From Chitiniphilus shinanonensis DSM 23277 (GTDB lineage Bacteria; Pseudomonadota; Gammaproteobacteria; Burkholderiales; Chitinibacteraceae): 64,000 bases of DNA. The stretch lies in the NCBI RefSeq assembly GCF_000374805.1, contig NZ_KB895340.1:1-64000 (forward strand), read 5' to 3'. Below are positions 8,535 to 16,707 of this stretch, piece by piece. Numbering within the stretch: the stretch's first letter is position 1; each line of letters starts with the position of its first letter. The position numbers and the translations under genes are program-made. A model generated the notes under the pieces. That model was given only the letters and a program-made list of their open reading frames with translations, was not told the origin of the DNA and made no database searches.

Positions 8535-10220
8535 ATGATCGCCCTTCTCGAAGCACGCCGCGCCGGACTGCTCGGCCGCCAGCACTGGATGTCCAACCTG
8601 ATTGCCGGCGTAGTGGTCGGCGTCGTCGCCCTGCCGCTGGCCATGGCCTTCGCCATCGCCTCCGGCGCCAAGCCCGAACAGGGGCTGTACACCGCCATCG
8701 TCGCCGGCCTGCTGGTGTCGATCTGCGGCGGCAGCCGTCTGCAGATCGCCGGCCCCACCGGCGCCTTCATCGTCATCCTGTCCGGCGTCACCGCCAAGTA
8801 CGGCATCGCCGGGCTGCAACTGGCAACACTGATGGCGGGGCTCATCCTGCTGGTGTTCGGCCTGACCCGGATGGGCGCGGTGATCAAGTTCATCCCCGAT
8901 CCGGTGATCGTCGGCTTCACCGCCGGCATCGCCGTCATCATCTGGACCGGGCAATGGCCGGATTTCTTCGGCCTGCCGCCGGCGCAGGGCGCGCACTTCC
9001 ACGAAAAGCTGTGGCACATGCTGCAATCGTTCCCGCAGTGGCACCCGGCCACCACCGGGCTGGCGGTGCTGTCGCTGCTGCTGGTGCTGTACAGCTCGCG
9101 CCTTCCCGGCCTGAAGCGTATCCCCGGCCCGCTGGTGGCGATGGTGGTGGCCACCGTGGTGCAGGCGATCTTCCAGTTCGACGGCGTGGTCACCATCGGC
9201 AGCGCCTTCGGCGGCATCCCGCAGGGCCTGCCCAGCTTCGCGCTGCCCGAGATCACCGCATCGCGCGTGATCGAGCTGATCGGCCCGGCGTTCACCATCG
9301 CCATCCTCGGCGCCATCGAATCGCTGCTGTCGGCGGTGGTGGCGGACGGCATGGCCGGCACCCGCCACAATGCCAACCAGGAACTGGTGGGCCAGGGCAT
9401 CGCCAACATGGTGGCGCCGCTGTTCGGCGGCTTCGCCGCCACCGGCGCGCTGGCACGCACCGCCACCAACGTGCGCAACGGCGGCAACAGCCCCCTGGCG
9501 GGCATCACCCACGCGGTATTCCTGCTGCTGGTGCTGTTGCTGCTGGCGCCGCTGGCCGCCGACATCCCGTTGCCGGCGCTGGCCGCCATCCTGTTCGTGG
9601 TCGCCTGGAACATGAGCGAGGCGCGGCACTTCCTGCGCATGACCCGCCGCGCGCCGCGCGCCGACGTGGTGATCCTGCTGGTGACGTTCTCGCTCACCGT
9701 GTTCGCCGACCTGGTGGTGGCGGTGAACATCGGCGTGATCCTGGCCACCCTGCACTTCCTGCGGCGCATGTCGTCCAGCGTGGCGGTCACCGCGCAGGGC
9801 AGCCAGGAACTGAAAAAGGAATTCGGCCATCGCGGCTTCACCGACCTGCCGCCCGGCCTGCTGGTGTACGCGTTGGAAGGCCCGTTCTTCTTCGGCGCCG
9901 CCGAGAACTTCGAACGCACGCTGAGCAACATCCACGCCTACCCGCGCATCCTGATCATCCGTTTGAAGTGGGTGCCCTTCATCGACATCACCGGCTTGCA
10001 GACGCTGGAGGAAGTGATCGGCTCGCTGCACAAGCGCGGCGTGCTGGTGAAGTTGTCCGGCGCCAACGAGCGCGTATCCGAAAAGCTGGAACGCGCCGGC
10101 ATCGTCGAACTGGTCGGGCGCGAACACGTACATCCGGCCTTCGACGAAGCACTGGCTTCCGCCACCGACCTGATCGCCTCCGGCGAGCCGCTGCGCCCCC
10201 CGCCCCGCCCGCAGTCCTGA
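8535..10220 (+). CDS. SulP-family anion transporter with C-terminal STAS domain
   Basis: A 561-residue protein. The first about 420 residues form the SulP membrane domain (NLIAGVVVGVVALPLAMAFA, then GLYTAIVAGLLVSICGGSRLQ and QIAGPTGAF, the sulfate transporter signature). The last about 110 residues are a STAS domain (LLVYALEGPFFFGAAENF, then IIRLKWVPFIDITGLQTLEE). SulP proteins move sulfate, bicarbonate or C4-dicarboxylates; the substrate here is not decidable. The ATG at 8535 is used because the family sequence (IALLEARRAGLL) starts there; an in-frame ATG at 8499 would add 12 residues. A strong hairpin follows the gene. Confidence 0.9.
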   Translation: MIALLEARRAGLLGRQHWMSNLIAGVVVGVVALPLAMAFAIASGAKPEQGLYTAIVAGLLVSICGGSRLQIAGPTGAFIVILSGVTAKYGIAGLQLATLMAGLILLVFGLTRMGAVIKFIPDPVIVGFTAGIAVIIWTGQWPDFFGLPPAQGAHFHEKLWHMLQSFPQWHPATTGLAVLSLLLVLYSSRLPGLKRIPGPLVAMVVATVVQAIFQFDGVVTIGSAFGGIPQGLPSFALPEITASRVIELIGPAFTIAILGAIESLLSAVVADGMAGTRHNANQELVGQGIANMVAPLFGGFAATGALARTATNVRNGGNSPLAGITHAVFLLLVLLLLAPLAADIPLPALAAILFVVAWNMSEARHFLRMTRRAPRADVVILLVTFSLTVFADLVVAVNIGVILATLHFLRRMSSSVAVTAQGSQELKKEFGHRGFTDLPPGLLVYALEGPFFFGAAENFERTLSNIHAYPRILIIRLKWVPFIDITGLQTLEEVIGSLHKRGVLVKLSGANERVSEKLERAGIVELVGREHVHPAFDEALASATDLIASGEPLRPPPRPQS

Positions 10221-10230
10221 TGCCACGAAG

Positions 10231-10254
10231 AACGGCCCGGTTACCCGGGCCGTT
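10231..10254 (+). terminator. Rho-independent-like terminator after the SulP gene
   Basis: A perfect 10-bp stem AACGGCCCGG/CCGGGCCGTT with a 4-nt loop begins 11 nt after the stop codon and ends in a short T-rich tail (TTTGCTTA). Confidence 0.75.
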
Positions 10255-10386
10255 TGCTTATGCACCAGCCGTTCACTGGCCGGCGCACTTGCCACTTTGC
10301 AGCGCCTCGACCTCGGCCAGCCCAATCCCGGCGCTCCGCCTCTGGCGGAAATTCCAGCCCGCGTTGTAACAAACACCCGCAACACC

Positions 10387-10431
10387 TGTGGACACGGAGC
10401 GCACCGAGCGCACGGAGAACACAGAGAAAAC
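10387..10431 (+). repeat. CACGGAG/CACAGAG short-period repeat
   Basis: A run of near-identical units GACACGGAGCGCACCGAGCG then CACGGAGAACACAGAGAAAA. The same motif builds the large inverted repeat at 17454-17641. It lies in the 536-bp non-coding gap between the SulP gene and phnM, which otherwise holds the SulP terminator and two family 2 repeats. Confidence 0.6.
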
Positions 10432-10467
10432 CCAGCGCCGCCCCTTCGCCGGACCGCATCCACCCCG

Positions 10468-10576
10468 AGCAACGCGAGGCCCCCTCGCGGCGGCGAGGGC
10501 GGGGGGAGTGGGATCGATCAAGGGGAGCCGATCCCGGCAAACCATCACGACCAAGACCCCGGCTAGGCCGGGGGCC
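10468..10576 (+). repeat. Family 2 intergenic repeat, copy 1
   Basis: Contains CCCTCGC-GGCG-GCGAGGG (perfect 7-bp hairpin), then GGGGGGAGTGGGATCGATC, GCCGATCCCGGCAAACC and a closing CCCCGGCTAGGCCGGGG hairpin. Same layout as copies at 10615, 13427 (minus strand) and 29511. Lies in the convergent gap between SulP and phnM. Confidence 0.8.
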
Positions 10577-10614
10577 GTAGCAATCATGCGGACAGCGCTG
10601 CCACCACTTCACTC

Positions 10615-10710
10615 GGCGCCCTGCGGCGAGGGCGGGGGGAGTGGGATCGATCAGGAAAGAGCCGGTGTGGGCATTCCTGAAACGACGCGCACCCGGCTTG
10701 GCCGGGTGCT
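10615..10710 (+). repeat. Family 2 intergenic repeat, copy 2 (tandem with copy 1)
   Basis: CCCTGCGGCGAGGGCGGGGG, then GAGTGGGATCGATCAGGAAA and GAGCCGGTGTGGGCATTCCT, closed by the hairpin CACCCGGCTTGGCCGGGTG. The first hairpin has decayed at its left arm. Direct repeat of copy 1, about 40 bp downstream of it; its closing hairpin could serve as the phnM terminator. Confidence 0.75.
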
Positions 10711-10756
10711 TGATGCCGCCTCAATCTCAACCCCGGCAAACCCGCAAACCCAAGGC

Positions 10757-11893
10757 TCACCCCACCCGCTGCCCCGCCCGCCACACCCCGCGCACCAGCG
10801 GCGTATGCGGCGTGGCGCGCACGCGGATCACGTCGGCGCGCAGGCCGGGCGCCAGTTCGCCGCGGTCGTCCATCCCGACCAGCCGCGCCGGGGTGCGCGT
10901 CACCGTGGCCAGCGCGCGTGGCAGGCTCCAGCCGGGCTCGTCGGCCAGCATGAAGGCCGCGTGCAGCAGGCTGGCCGGCACATAGTCGGACGACAGCACG
11001 TCCAGCAGCCCTGCGCGCGCCAGTTCGGTGGCGGCGACGTTGCCGGAGTGCGAGCCGCCGCGCACCACGTTGGGCGCGCCCATCACGATGGCCTGCGCCG
11101 CCGTACGCGCGGCCTGGGCGGCGAGCAGCGTGGTCGGGAATTCGGACACCGTCACGCCGTCGACCGCGCCTTCGGCCACGTGCTCGACCGTGGTGTCGTC
11201 GTGGCTGGCCAGCGCCAGGCCGCGTTCCTGCGCCAGCCGCACCACGGCGCGGCGGTTGCGCTGCGCGTGCGTCTCCTGGAGCACGCGGCGCTCGGCCACG
11301 TCCTGCGCCAGGCGCTCGTCGCTCCAGTGCTCGTGCTTCTGCGAGTAGACGCGGTATTTCTCCAGGTCCATCCACTGCCGCTGGCCGGGCGTGTGGTCCA
11401 TCACCGACAGCAGCTTGAGCAGCGGCTCGTCCAGGTAGCGTTCCAGTTGTTCCAGCACGTCGGGGCTGGAGACCTCGCAGCGCAGGTGCAGCCAGTGGTC
11501 CACCCGGGTGTGGCCCTGAGCCACCGCGTGGCGCAGCGCATCGATCGACGGCGCCAGCGTGGTGGCGCGCAGGCTGTTGCGATCCTCGCCGATGCACAGC
11601 GCGTCGAACACCGTGGTGATGCCGGCGCTGGCGACCTGGGCGTCGTGGATGGTCAGCGCGGAATGCACCGGCCATGCCACGCCGGGACGCGGGCCGAGGT
11701 GCTTTTCCAGGTTGTCGGTATGCAGTTCGACCAGCCCCGGCATCAGGTAGTCGCCGTCGCAATCCTCGGCGCCGGGCACGGCGGTGACGCCGTGGCTGAG
11801 GTCGACGATGCGGCCGTCCACCAGCCGCAGGGTGCCGTGGAGGATGTCATCGGCCAGCACGATGCGGGCATTGGTCAGGATCTGTTGGCTCAT
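10757..11893 (-). CDS. phnM: Alpha-D-ribose 1-methylphosphonate 5-triphosphate diphosphatase PhnM (copy 1)
   Basis: A 378-residue amidohydrolase-fold protein, the normal PhnM length. It carries the PhnM metal motif VELHTDNLEKHLGPRP near residue 56, LASHDDTT, SEFPTT and GAPNVVRGGSHSGN. PhnM removes pyrophosphate from ribose 1-methylphosphonate 5-triphosphate to give the 5-phosphate that PhnJ cleaves. It is the last gene of phnGHIJKLM and overlaps phnL by 4 nt (ATGA), implying translational coupling. A divergent paralogue is encoded at 17767-18921. This copy has the canonical HTDN sequence of the E. coli-type enzyme. Confidence 0.95.
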   Translation of the reverse strand: MSQQILTNARIVLADDILHGTLRLVDGRIVDLSHGVTAVPGAEDCDGDYLMPGLVELHTDNLEKHLGPRPGVAWPVHSALTIHDAQVASAGITTVFDALCIGEDRNSLRATTLAPSIDALRHAVAQGHTRVDHWLHLRCEVSSPDVLEQLERYLDEPLLKLLSVMDHTPGQRQWMDLEKYRVYSQKHEHWSDERLAQDVAERRVLQETHAQRNRRAVVRLAQERGLALASHDDTTVEHVAEGAVDGVTVSEFPTTLLAAQAARTAAQAIVMGAPNVVRGGSHSGNVAATELARAGLLDVLSSDYVPASLLHAAFMLADEPGWSLPRALATVTRTPARLVGMDDRGELAPGLRADVIRVRATPHTPLVRGVWRAGQRVG

Positions 11894-12597
11894 GGCGCGG
11901 TTTCCGTGGCACGGGTGAGGGAGAAGCAACGGCTGGCGACGCGGTCGCGGATCGCCACGTCGTGGAAGATACCGACGATGGCGGCGCCGCGCTGGCGCGC
12001 CGCGTCGATCAGTTGCGCGACGCGCTCGGCGTTGGCGGCGTCGAGCGAGGCGGTGGGTTCGTCCAGCAGCAGGATCGGGTGCTCGGCGATCAGGCCGCGC
12101 GCGATGTTGACGCGCTGCTGCTCGCCGCCGGAGAAGGTGGCCGGCGGCAGGCGCCACAGTCGTTCCGGCAGCGACAGCGCGCGCAGCAGCACGGCGGCGC
12201 GCTCGCGCGCCTCGCCGTCCGCCACGCCGCGATCGCGCAACGGCGCGGCGACGATGTCCAGCGCCGGCACGCGCGGAATCACGTGCAGGAACTGGCTGAC
12301 GTAGCCGATGGTGTCGCGGCGCAGCAGCAGCACCTCGCGCGCCGCGGCCTCGCCCAGCACCGTCCAGCCGGCGTCGCCGCGTACCCGCACTTCGCCGCCG
12401 CTGGCCAGGTAGTTGCCATACAGGCAGCGCAGCAGCGTGCTCTTGCCGGTACCGGACGGGCCGACCAGCGCCACGCATTCGCCACGCGCCACCGCCAGGT
12501 CCACACCGTCGAGCACCGCCAGCCGCGCGCCGTGTTGTTGATGCAGCACGAAGGTCTTGGACAGACCACGGGTTTCGATCATCAGGTCGGGATTCAT
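11890..12597 (-). CDS. phnL: C-P lyase complex ATP-binding protein PhnL
   Basis: A 235-residue ABC-type ATPase: Walker A GPSGTGKST near residue 50, signature FSGGEQQRVNIARGL, Walker B ILLLDEPTASLD, and the H-loop in GIFHDVAIRDRVASR. The order and the ETRGLSKTFVLHQQHG opening fit PhnL. PhnL works with PhnI, PhnG and PhnH in forming ribose 1-phosphonate triphosphate from ATP and phosphonate. It is placed between phnK (7-nt gap) and phnM (4-nt overlap). Confidence 0.94.
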   Translation of the reverse strand: MNPDLMIETRGLSKTFVLHQQHGARLAVLDGVDLAVARGECVALVGPSGTGKSTLLRCLYGNYLASGGEVRVRGDAGWTVLGEAAAREVLLLRRDTIGYVSQFLHVIPRVPALDIVAAPLRDRGVADGEARERAAVLLRALSLPERLWRLPPATFSGGEQQRVNIARGLIAEHPILLLDEPTASLDAANAERVAQLIDAARQRGAAIVGIFHDVAIRDRVASRCFSLTRATETAP

Positions 12598-12604
12598 GCG
12601 CGTC

Positions 12605-13396
12605 TCACAGGTGAAGAACCGAGGACACCAGCAGCTGGGTGTACGGATGTTGCGGATCGTCCAGCACCTGGTCGGTCAGGCCGGTCTCGACCACGCGCCC
12701 GCCCTGCATCACCAGCAGGCGATGCGCCAGCAGGCGCGCCACCGCCAGGTCGTGGGTGACGATCACCGCGGCCAGGCCGAACGAGGTGACCAGCTCGCGC
12801 AGCAGGTCGAGCAGCCGCGCCTGCACCGATACGTCCAGCCCGGCGGTGGGCTCGTCCATCAGCACCAGCCGCGGCTTGGTGACCAGGTTGCGGGCGATTT
12901 GCAGCCGCTGCTGCATGCCGCCGGAAAAACGCGATGGCGCTTCGTCGATGCGCGCCGGGTCCAGCTCGACCCGCGCCATCCAATCCTGCGCGGCGGCGCG
13001 GATCTCGCCGTAGTGGCGCGCGCCGGTGGCCATCAGCCGCTCGCCGACGTTGGCGCCGGCGCTGACGTTCATCCGCAGCCCGTCGCGCGGATTCTGCTCG
13101 ACGAAGCCCCAGTCGGTGCGCAGCAGCCAGCGGCGCTCGGCCTCGGACAGCCGCGACAACTCGGTCAGGCCGCGCCCCAACAGCGCGTATTCGATGCGGC
13201 CGGCGTCGGCCGCCAGCCGGGTGGACAACAGCTTGAGCAGCGTCGACTTGCCCGAGCCCGATTCGCCGACCACGGCCAGCACTTCGCCGGGCCACAGCTC
13301 GAAGCCGACGTCGGCGCAGCCGATGCGCGCGCCGTAATGGCGGGTCAGCCCGCTTACCCTCAGCAATGGCGTCAGAAGCCTGTCATTCGCTTGCAT
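12605..13396 (-). CDS. phnK: C-P lyase complex ATP-binding protein PhnK
   Basis: A 263-residue ABC ATPase: Walker A GESGSGKST near residue 43, signature FSGGMQQRLQIARNL, Walker B LVLMDEPTAGLDVS, and the C-terminal DDPQHPYTQLLVSS typical of PhnK and Opp-type ATPases. PhnK docks on the PhnGHIJ core. GGAG lies 8 nt before the ATG at 13396, inside the 3' flank of a family 2 repeat. The reading frame stays open far upstream because of that repeat, but the family sequence starts at LLRVSGLTRHYG, so the ATG at 13396 is favoured. Confidence 0.93.
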   Translation of the reverse strand: MQANDRLLTPLLRVSGLTRHYGARIGCADVGFELWPGEVLAVVGESGSGKSTLLKLLSTRLAADAGRIEYALLGRGLTELSRLSEAERRWLLRTDWGFVEQNPRDGLRMNVSAGANVGERLMATGARHYGEIRAAAQDWMARVELDPARIDEAPSRFSGGMQQRLQIARNLVTKPRLVLMDEPTAGLDVSVQARLLDLLRELVTSFGLAAVIVTHDLAVARLLAHRLLVMQGGRVVETGLTDQVLDDPQHPYTQLLVSSVLHL

Positions 13397-13410
13397 AGTT
13401 AAGCTCCAAT

Positions 13411-14388
13411 TCAGGAAGAAGCAGGCCCCCGGCCAAGCCGGGCGCTCGCCGTATCGTTTGATGCCGGCACCGGCTTCCCTTGCTCGATTCCAACTTCCCC
13501 CGCCCTCGCCGCCGCGAGGGAGCCTCGCTGCGCTCGATGGGCCGGGCCGGTGTGGCCGGCGTGCTGCCGCGATGCGCAGTATTCGGAATCGGAACAGACG
13601 AACATCCGCCCGCCGGCGTCGTCCAGCACCACTTCGTCGAGGAAGCTGTCGTCGGCGCCGCACAGTGCGCACGGTTCGTCCCAGCGCTGCACGCTGAACG
13701 GGTGGTCCTCGAAATCCAGGCTTTCCACGCGGGTGTACGGCGGCACCGCGTAGACGCGCTTCTCGCGCCCGGCGCCGAACAGTTGCAGCGCGGGGCTGCG
13801 GTGCAGCTTGGGGTTGTCGAACTTGGGGATCGGCGACGGCGACATCAGGTAGCGGCCGTTGACCATCACCGGGTAGTCGTAGGTGGTGGCGATGTGGCCG
13901 TAGCGGGCGATGTCCTCGTACAGCTTCACGTGCATGAAGCCGTAGTCGGCCAGCGCGTGCAGGGTGCGCGTCACCGCCTCGCGCGGCTCCAGCCGGCGCA
14001 TCGGCTCGGGCTCGGGCACCTGGTACACCATGATCTGGCCTTCGGCGAGCGGCGCCTCGGGGATGCGGTGGCGGGTCTGGATCACCGTCGCCTCCGCCGT
14101 GCGGTCGGTGGTGGCCACGTCGGCGGTGCGGGCGAAGAAGCGGCGGATGTTCACCGCGTTCACGGTGTCGTCCGAACCCTGGTCGATCACCTTGAGCACA
14201 TCGTCGCGCCCCAGCACCGAGGCGGTGACCTGGATGCCGCCGGTGCCCCAGCCGTAGGGCAGCGGCATCTCGCGGCTGCCGAACGGCACCTGGTAGCCCG
14301 GGATGGCAACGGCCTTGAGCAGCGCGCGGCGGATCATCCGCTTGGTCTGCGGGTCGAGGTAGGCGAAGTTGTAGCCGGTGGCGCTCAT
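13411..14388 (-). CDS. phnJ: Alpha-D-ribose 1-methylphosphonate 5-phosphate C-P lyase PhnJ with repeat-derived C-terminal tail
   Basis: A 325-residue protein. PhnJ is the radical SAM enzyme that breaks the C-P bond, releasing an alkane and ribose 1,2-cyclic phosphate 5-phosphate. The Fe-S and catalytic cysteines are at residues 240, 243, 265 and 271 (EPCALCG and VCSDSEYC), matching E. coli Cys241, 244, 266 and 272. E. coli PhnJ ends about 10 residues after the last Cys (281 total); here translation continues for about 54. Residues from about 285 (RGSLAAARAGEVG onward, rich in Ala, Arg and Gly) are encoded by a family 2 repeat at 13427-13535. The start ATG overlaps the phnI stop by 4 nt. The catalytic part looks intact; whether the tail is tolerated or cleaved is unknown. 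Confidence 0.94.
   Translation of the reverse strand: MSATGYNFAYLDPQTKRMIRRALLKAVAIPGYQVPFGSREMPLPYGWGTGGIQVTASVLGRDDVLKVIDQGSDDTVNAVNIRRFFARTADVATTDRTAEATVIQTRHRIPEAPLAEGQIMVYQVPEPEPMRRLEPREAVTRTLHALADYGFMHVKLYEDIARYGHIATTYDYPVMVNGRYLMSPSPIPKFDNPKLHRSPALQLFGAGREKRVYAVPPYTRVESLDFEDHPFSVQRWDEPCALCGADDSFLDEVVLDDAGGRMFVCSDSEYCASRQHAGHTGPAHRAQRGSLAAARAGEVGIEQGKPVPASNDTASARLGRGPASS
13427..13535 (-). repeat. Family 2 repeat, copy 3, inside the 3' end of phnJ
   Basis: On the minus strand: GAGCGCAGCGAGGCT, the CCCTCGC-GGCG-GCGAGGG hairpin, GGAATCGAGCAAGGGAAGCC, then the closing GCCCGGCTTGGCCGGGGGC hairpin, followed by the phnK ribosome binding site. It supplies the last about 40 codons of phnJ and its closing hairpin sits just before the stop codon, between phnJ and phnK. 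Confidence 0.8.
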
Positions 14389-15482
14389 GCGGTCTGCTCC
14401 TGGGCAGGCTGCGCGCTGGCGATGGCGGCGCGCATGCGGCGCACCAGTTCCAGCTCGGATTGGAAATCGACGTAGTGCGGCAGCTTCAGGTGCTGTACGA
14501 AGCCGCCGGCCTCGACGTTGTCGGAGTGCGACAACACGAATTCGGCCTGCTGCGCCGGCGCGGCGGGCTCCTCGCCCAGCTCGGCGCAGCGCAGCGCGCG
14601 ATCGACCAGCGCCATCGCCATGGTCTTGCGCTCGGCCTCGCCAAAAGCCAGGCCGTAGCCGCGGGTGAACTGCGGCGGCGTGGTGCTGGAGCCGGCGAAC
14701 TGGTTGACCATCTGGCACTCGGTCACGGTGATCTCGCCAATCTGGATGGCGAAACCCAGCTCTTCGGGCACTACCTCAAGCGCCACCTCGCCCATGCGGA
14801 TCTCGCCGGCGAACGGGTGGGTGTGCGAATAGCCGCGCTGGGTGGAATAACCCAGCGCCAGCAGAAAGCCCTCGTCGCCGCGCGCCAGATTTTGCAGGCG
14901 GGTGGCGCGCCCGGCCGGGAACGACAGCGGCTCGCGCGACAGATCGGCCGGCGCCGGATCGCCCGGCGGCGGCAGTTCCGGCTCGATCAGCCCTTCCTCG
15001 CCCAGCAGGTCGATGCCGCGCGGCAGGTGTTCGGGCAGCGGCTGCGCGGCCTCGGCGACCACCGGCGCCTCGCCGCCGGCCAGCAGCGAGAAATCGAGCA
15101 GGCGCTGGGTGTAGTCGTAGGTCGGCCCCAGCACCTGGCCGCCCGGCAGTTCCTTGAAGGTGGCGGAAATGCGCCGCCGCACCGCCATGCGCGCGGTATC
15201 CAGCGGCTGGCTGTAGCCGAAGCGCGGCAGCGTGGTGCGGTAGGCGCGCAACAGGAAGATCGCCTCGACCTGATCGCCGGCCGCCTGTTTGAGCGCCAGC
15301 GCCGCCAGCTCCTCGTCGTAGAGCGAGCCCTCGGCCATCACCCGCGCCACGCCCAGCCGCAACTGGCCGGCGATCTGCGCCACCGAGACTTCGGACACCG
15401 CCGGATCGCCCCGGCGCGCCTGCGCCAGCAAGGTGCCGGCGTTGAGAATGGCGGTTTCCCCGCCTTTGACGGCCACGTACAT
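14385..15482 (-). CDS. phnI: C-P lyase core subunit PhnI
   Basis: A 365-residue protein collinear with PhnI: it starts MYVAVKGGETAILNAGTLLA and includes GYSQPLDTARMAVRRRISATF, LALGYSTQRGYSHTHPFAGE and SSTTPPQFTRGYGLAFGE. PhnI is the nucleosidase-like subunit that, with PhnGHL, couples the phosphonate to ribose of ATP. It begins 1 nt after the phnH stop and overlaps phnJ by 4 nt, so the four core genes are tightly coupled. Confidence 0.95.
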   Translation of the reverse strand: MYVAVKGGETAILNAGTLLAQARRGDPAVSEVSVAQIAGQLRLGVARVMAEGSLYDEELAALALKQAAGDQVEAIFLLRAYRTTLPRFGYSQPLDTARMAVRRRISATFKELPGGQVLGPTYDYTQRLLDFSLLAGGEAPVVAEAAQPLPEHLPRGIDLLGEEGLIEPELPPPGDPAPADLSREPLSFPAGRATRLQNLARGDEGFLLALGYSTQRGYSHTHPFAGEIRMGEVALEVVPEELGFAIQIGEITVTECQMVNQFAGSSTTPPQFTRGYGLAFGEAERKTMAMALVDRALRCAELGEEPAAPAQQAEFVLSHSDNVEAGGFVQHLKLPHYVDFQSELELVRRMRAAIASAQPAQEQTA

Positions 15483-15483
15483 G

Positions 15484-16092
15484 TCATGCCTCCCGAACGG
15501 TGGTGGTACGCGGCAGGCCGACCACCTGCGCGCCCGCCACCAGCAACAGATCGACCCCCAGCGGGAAATGCCCGGCATTGCGCTGCCAGTCGCGCCAGAA
15601 ACCGTCGGGCAGCCCGACCACGCCCAGCCGCACTTCGTCGGCGATGCCGGGACCGGACCAGATCGGGCCGCGTAAGGTCGGGCCGCGCTCGGTCGAAGCG
15701 TGCGGTGCGAAGCCCGCCACCTGGATCAGCAGCGTGGCGGAGCGATCCGGGTATTCCGGTTCGCCCTGGGCGAACGCGCTCAACGGCGGCATGGCGCCGG
15801 CATCGTCGATCAGCGCGAAGCGCGCCCGCGCCGGGTCGTCCACCAGCGGGCAGCCGGCGTGGAAGCGCAGCCACGGCGCGCTGTCGGCGCTTTGCAGCCA
15901 GACCGGCGTTTCGTAATCGAGCAAGGCGAGCGCGGCGGCGCCGGTCGCGGGGGCCAGCGGCGCCGGCGCGGCGAACTCGAACGGCAGGGTCTGCACCCGG
16001 CCGGGGCGCGCCAGTGCGTCCAGCAGCAGGCGGAACACGCGCTGGGCGTGGTCCTCGGGCTGGGCGAAGCCGGGCAGAAGCGGTGCATTCAT
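15484..16092 (-). CDS. phnH: C-P lyase core subunit PhnH
   Basis: A 202-residue protein with the PhnH features: PGFAQPEDHAQRVFRLLLDALARPGRV at the N-terminus and GIADEVRLGVVGLPDGFW followed by QRNAGHFPLGVDLLLVAG near the end. PhnH is part of the PhnGHIJ core and is needed for the first coupling step. The ATG at 16092 is preferred over a TTG at 16098: it has GAGGGG just upstream and lies 2 nt after the phnG stop codon. Confidence 0.94.
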   Translation of the reverse strand: MNAPLLPGFAQPEDHAQRVFRLLLDALARPGRVQTLPFEFAAPAPLAPATGAAALALLDYETPVWLQSADSAPWLRFHAGCPLVDDPARARFALIDDAGAMPPLSAFAQGEPEYPDRSATLLIQVAGFAPHASTERGPTLRGPIWSGPGIADEVRLGVVGLPDGFWRDWQRNAGHFPLGVDLLLVAGAQVVGLPRTTTVREA

Positions 16093-16094
16093 GG

Positions 16095-16544
16095 TCAATC
16101 CCCTCGTGCCAGCGTGAAGAATTCGACGCGCGTCGCGGCGGCCTGGGCGCCGGCGGTGGCGCGCGCGGCGCGCTGGCGCGCGGCCAGCGGCTCGATCAGC
16201 GCCGGCAACAGGTCGGCGCGCTGGATGTCGTCCTGCAACAGCAGGTCGAACAGCGCCACCAGCTCAGCATGGCGCCCCACCCTGCCCCGCACGTAACCGA
16301 CGCCGAGCCGGCCGGCGTCGTCCTGCACCGCGCAGCGGGTGACCGACACCTCGCCCAGGTTGAACTGGGCGCCGGTGCCGCCGGCGCGGCCGCGCACCAT
16401 CATCAGGCCGGTCTCCGGCCGGCGCAGCCAGTGCAGCGCGGGCAAGGCGCGGCGCGCCAGGTGTTGCTCCAGCTCGACCGGGCTGGCCTGGGCCAGTACG
16501 CCCAGCCAGTGGCGCCGTTGCGCCGGGTCGCAAAGTTGAGTCAT
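16095..16544 (-). CDS. phnG: C-P lyase core subunit PhnG
   Basis: A 149-residue protein matching PhnG: RRHWLGVLAQASPVELEQHL, PETGLMMVRGRAGGTGAQFN with LGEVSVTRC, and GRHAELVALFDLLLQD. PhnG is the first subunit of the C-P lyase core complex. The ATG at 16544 has a strong AAGGAG 6 nt upstream. First gene of phnGHIJKLM; the probable PhnF operator lies immediately upstream and the phnF gene is divergent. Confidence 0.94.
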   Translation of the reverse strand: MTQLCDPAQRRHWLGVLAQASPVELEQHLARRALPALHWLRRPETGLMMVRGRAGGTGAQFNLGEVSVTRCAVQDDAGRLGVGYVRGRVGRHAELVALFDLLLQDDIQRADLLPALIEPLAARQRAARATAGAQAAATRVEFFTLARGD

Positions 16545-16557
16545 CGCGGCTCCTTCA

Positions 16558-16576
16558 TGTATAAATGTCTATACAA
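16558..16576. promoter_or_regulatory. Probable PhnF operator upstream of phnG
   Basis: The 18-bp sequence TGTATAAATGTCTATACA is a 6-bp inverted repeat (TGTATA/TATACA). Within it ATGTCTATACAA (16565-16576) is identical to a 12-mer at 24866-24877 upstream of phnC. The core GTCTATAC matches the reverse complement of the published mycobacterial PhnF site (TGGTATAGACCA). It lies 14 nt before the phnG start, where a bound repressor would block expression. Confidence 0.7.
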
Positions 16577-16707
16577 GTTACGGCCGAGAGTATCGGCGCA
16601 AGCAACGCGGCAAGTAAACCACCGACGCATGAATCTTTTTTGAAACGGGTACCGGGCCGGGCACGGCTGCGGCAACATCGCGGTTTTCCGGCACAGGACA
16701 GCAGACC

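Noticed and set aside
10388-12304. A 638-codon plus-strand frame across the repeats into the phnM/phnL antisense
   Set aside because: Begins in the CACGGAG repeat and continues antisense to phnM and phnL; not a gene.
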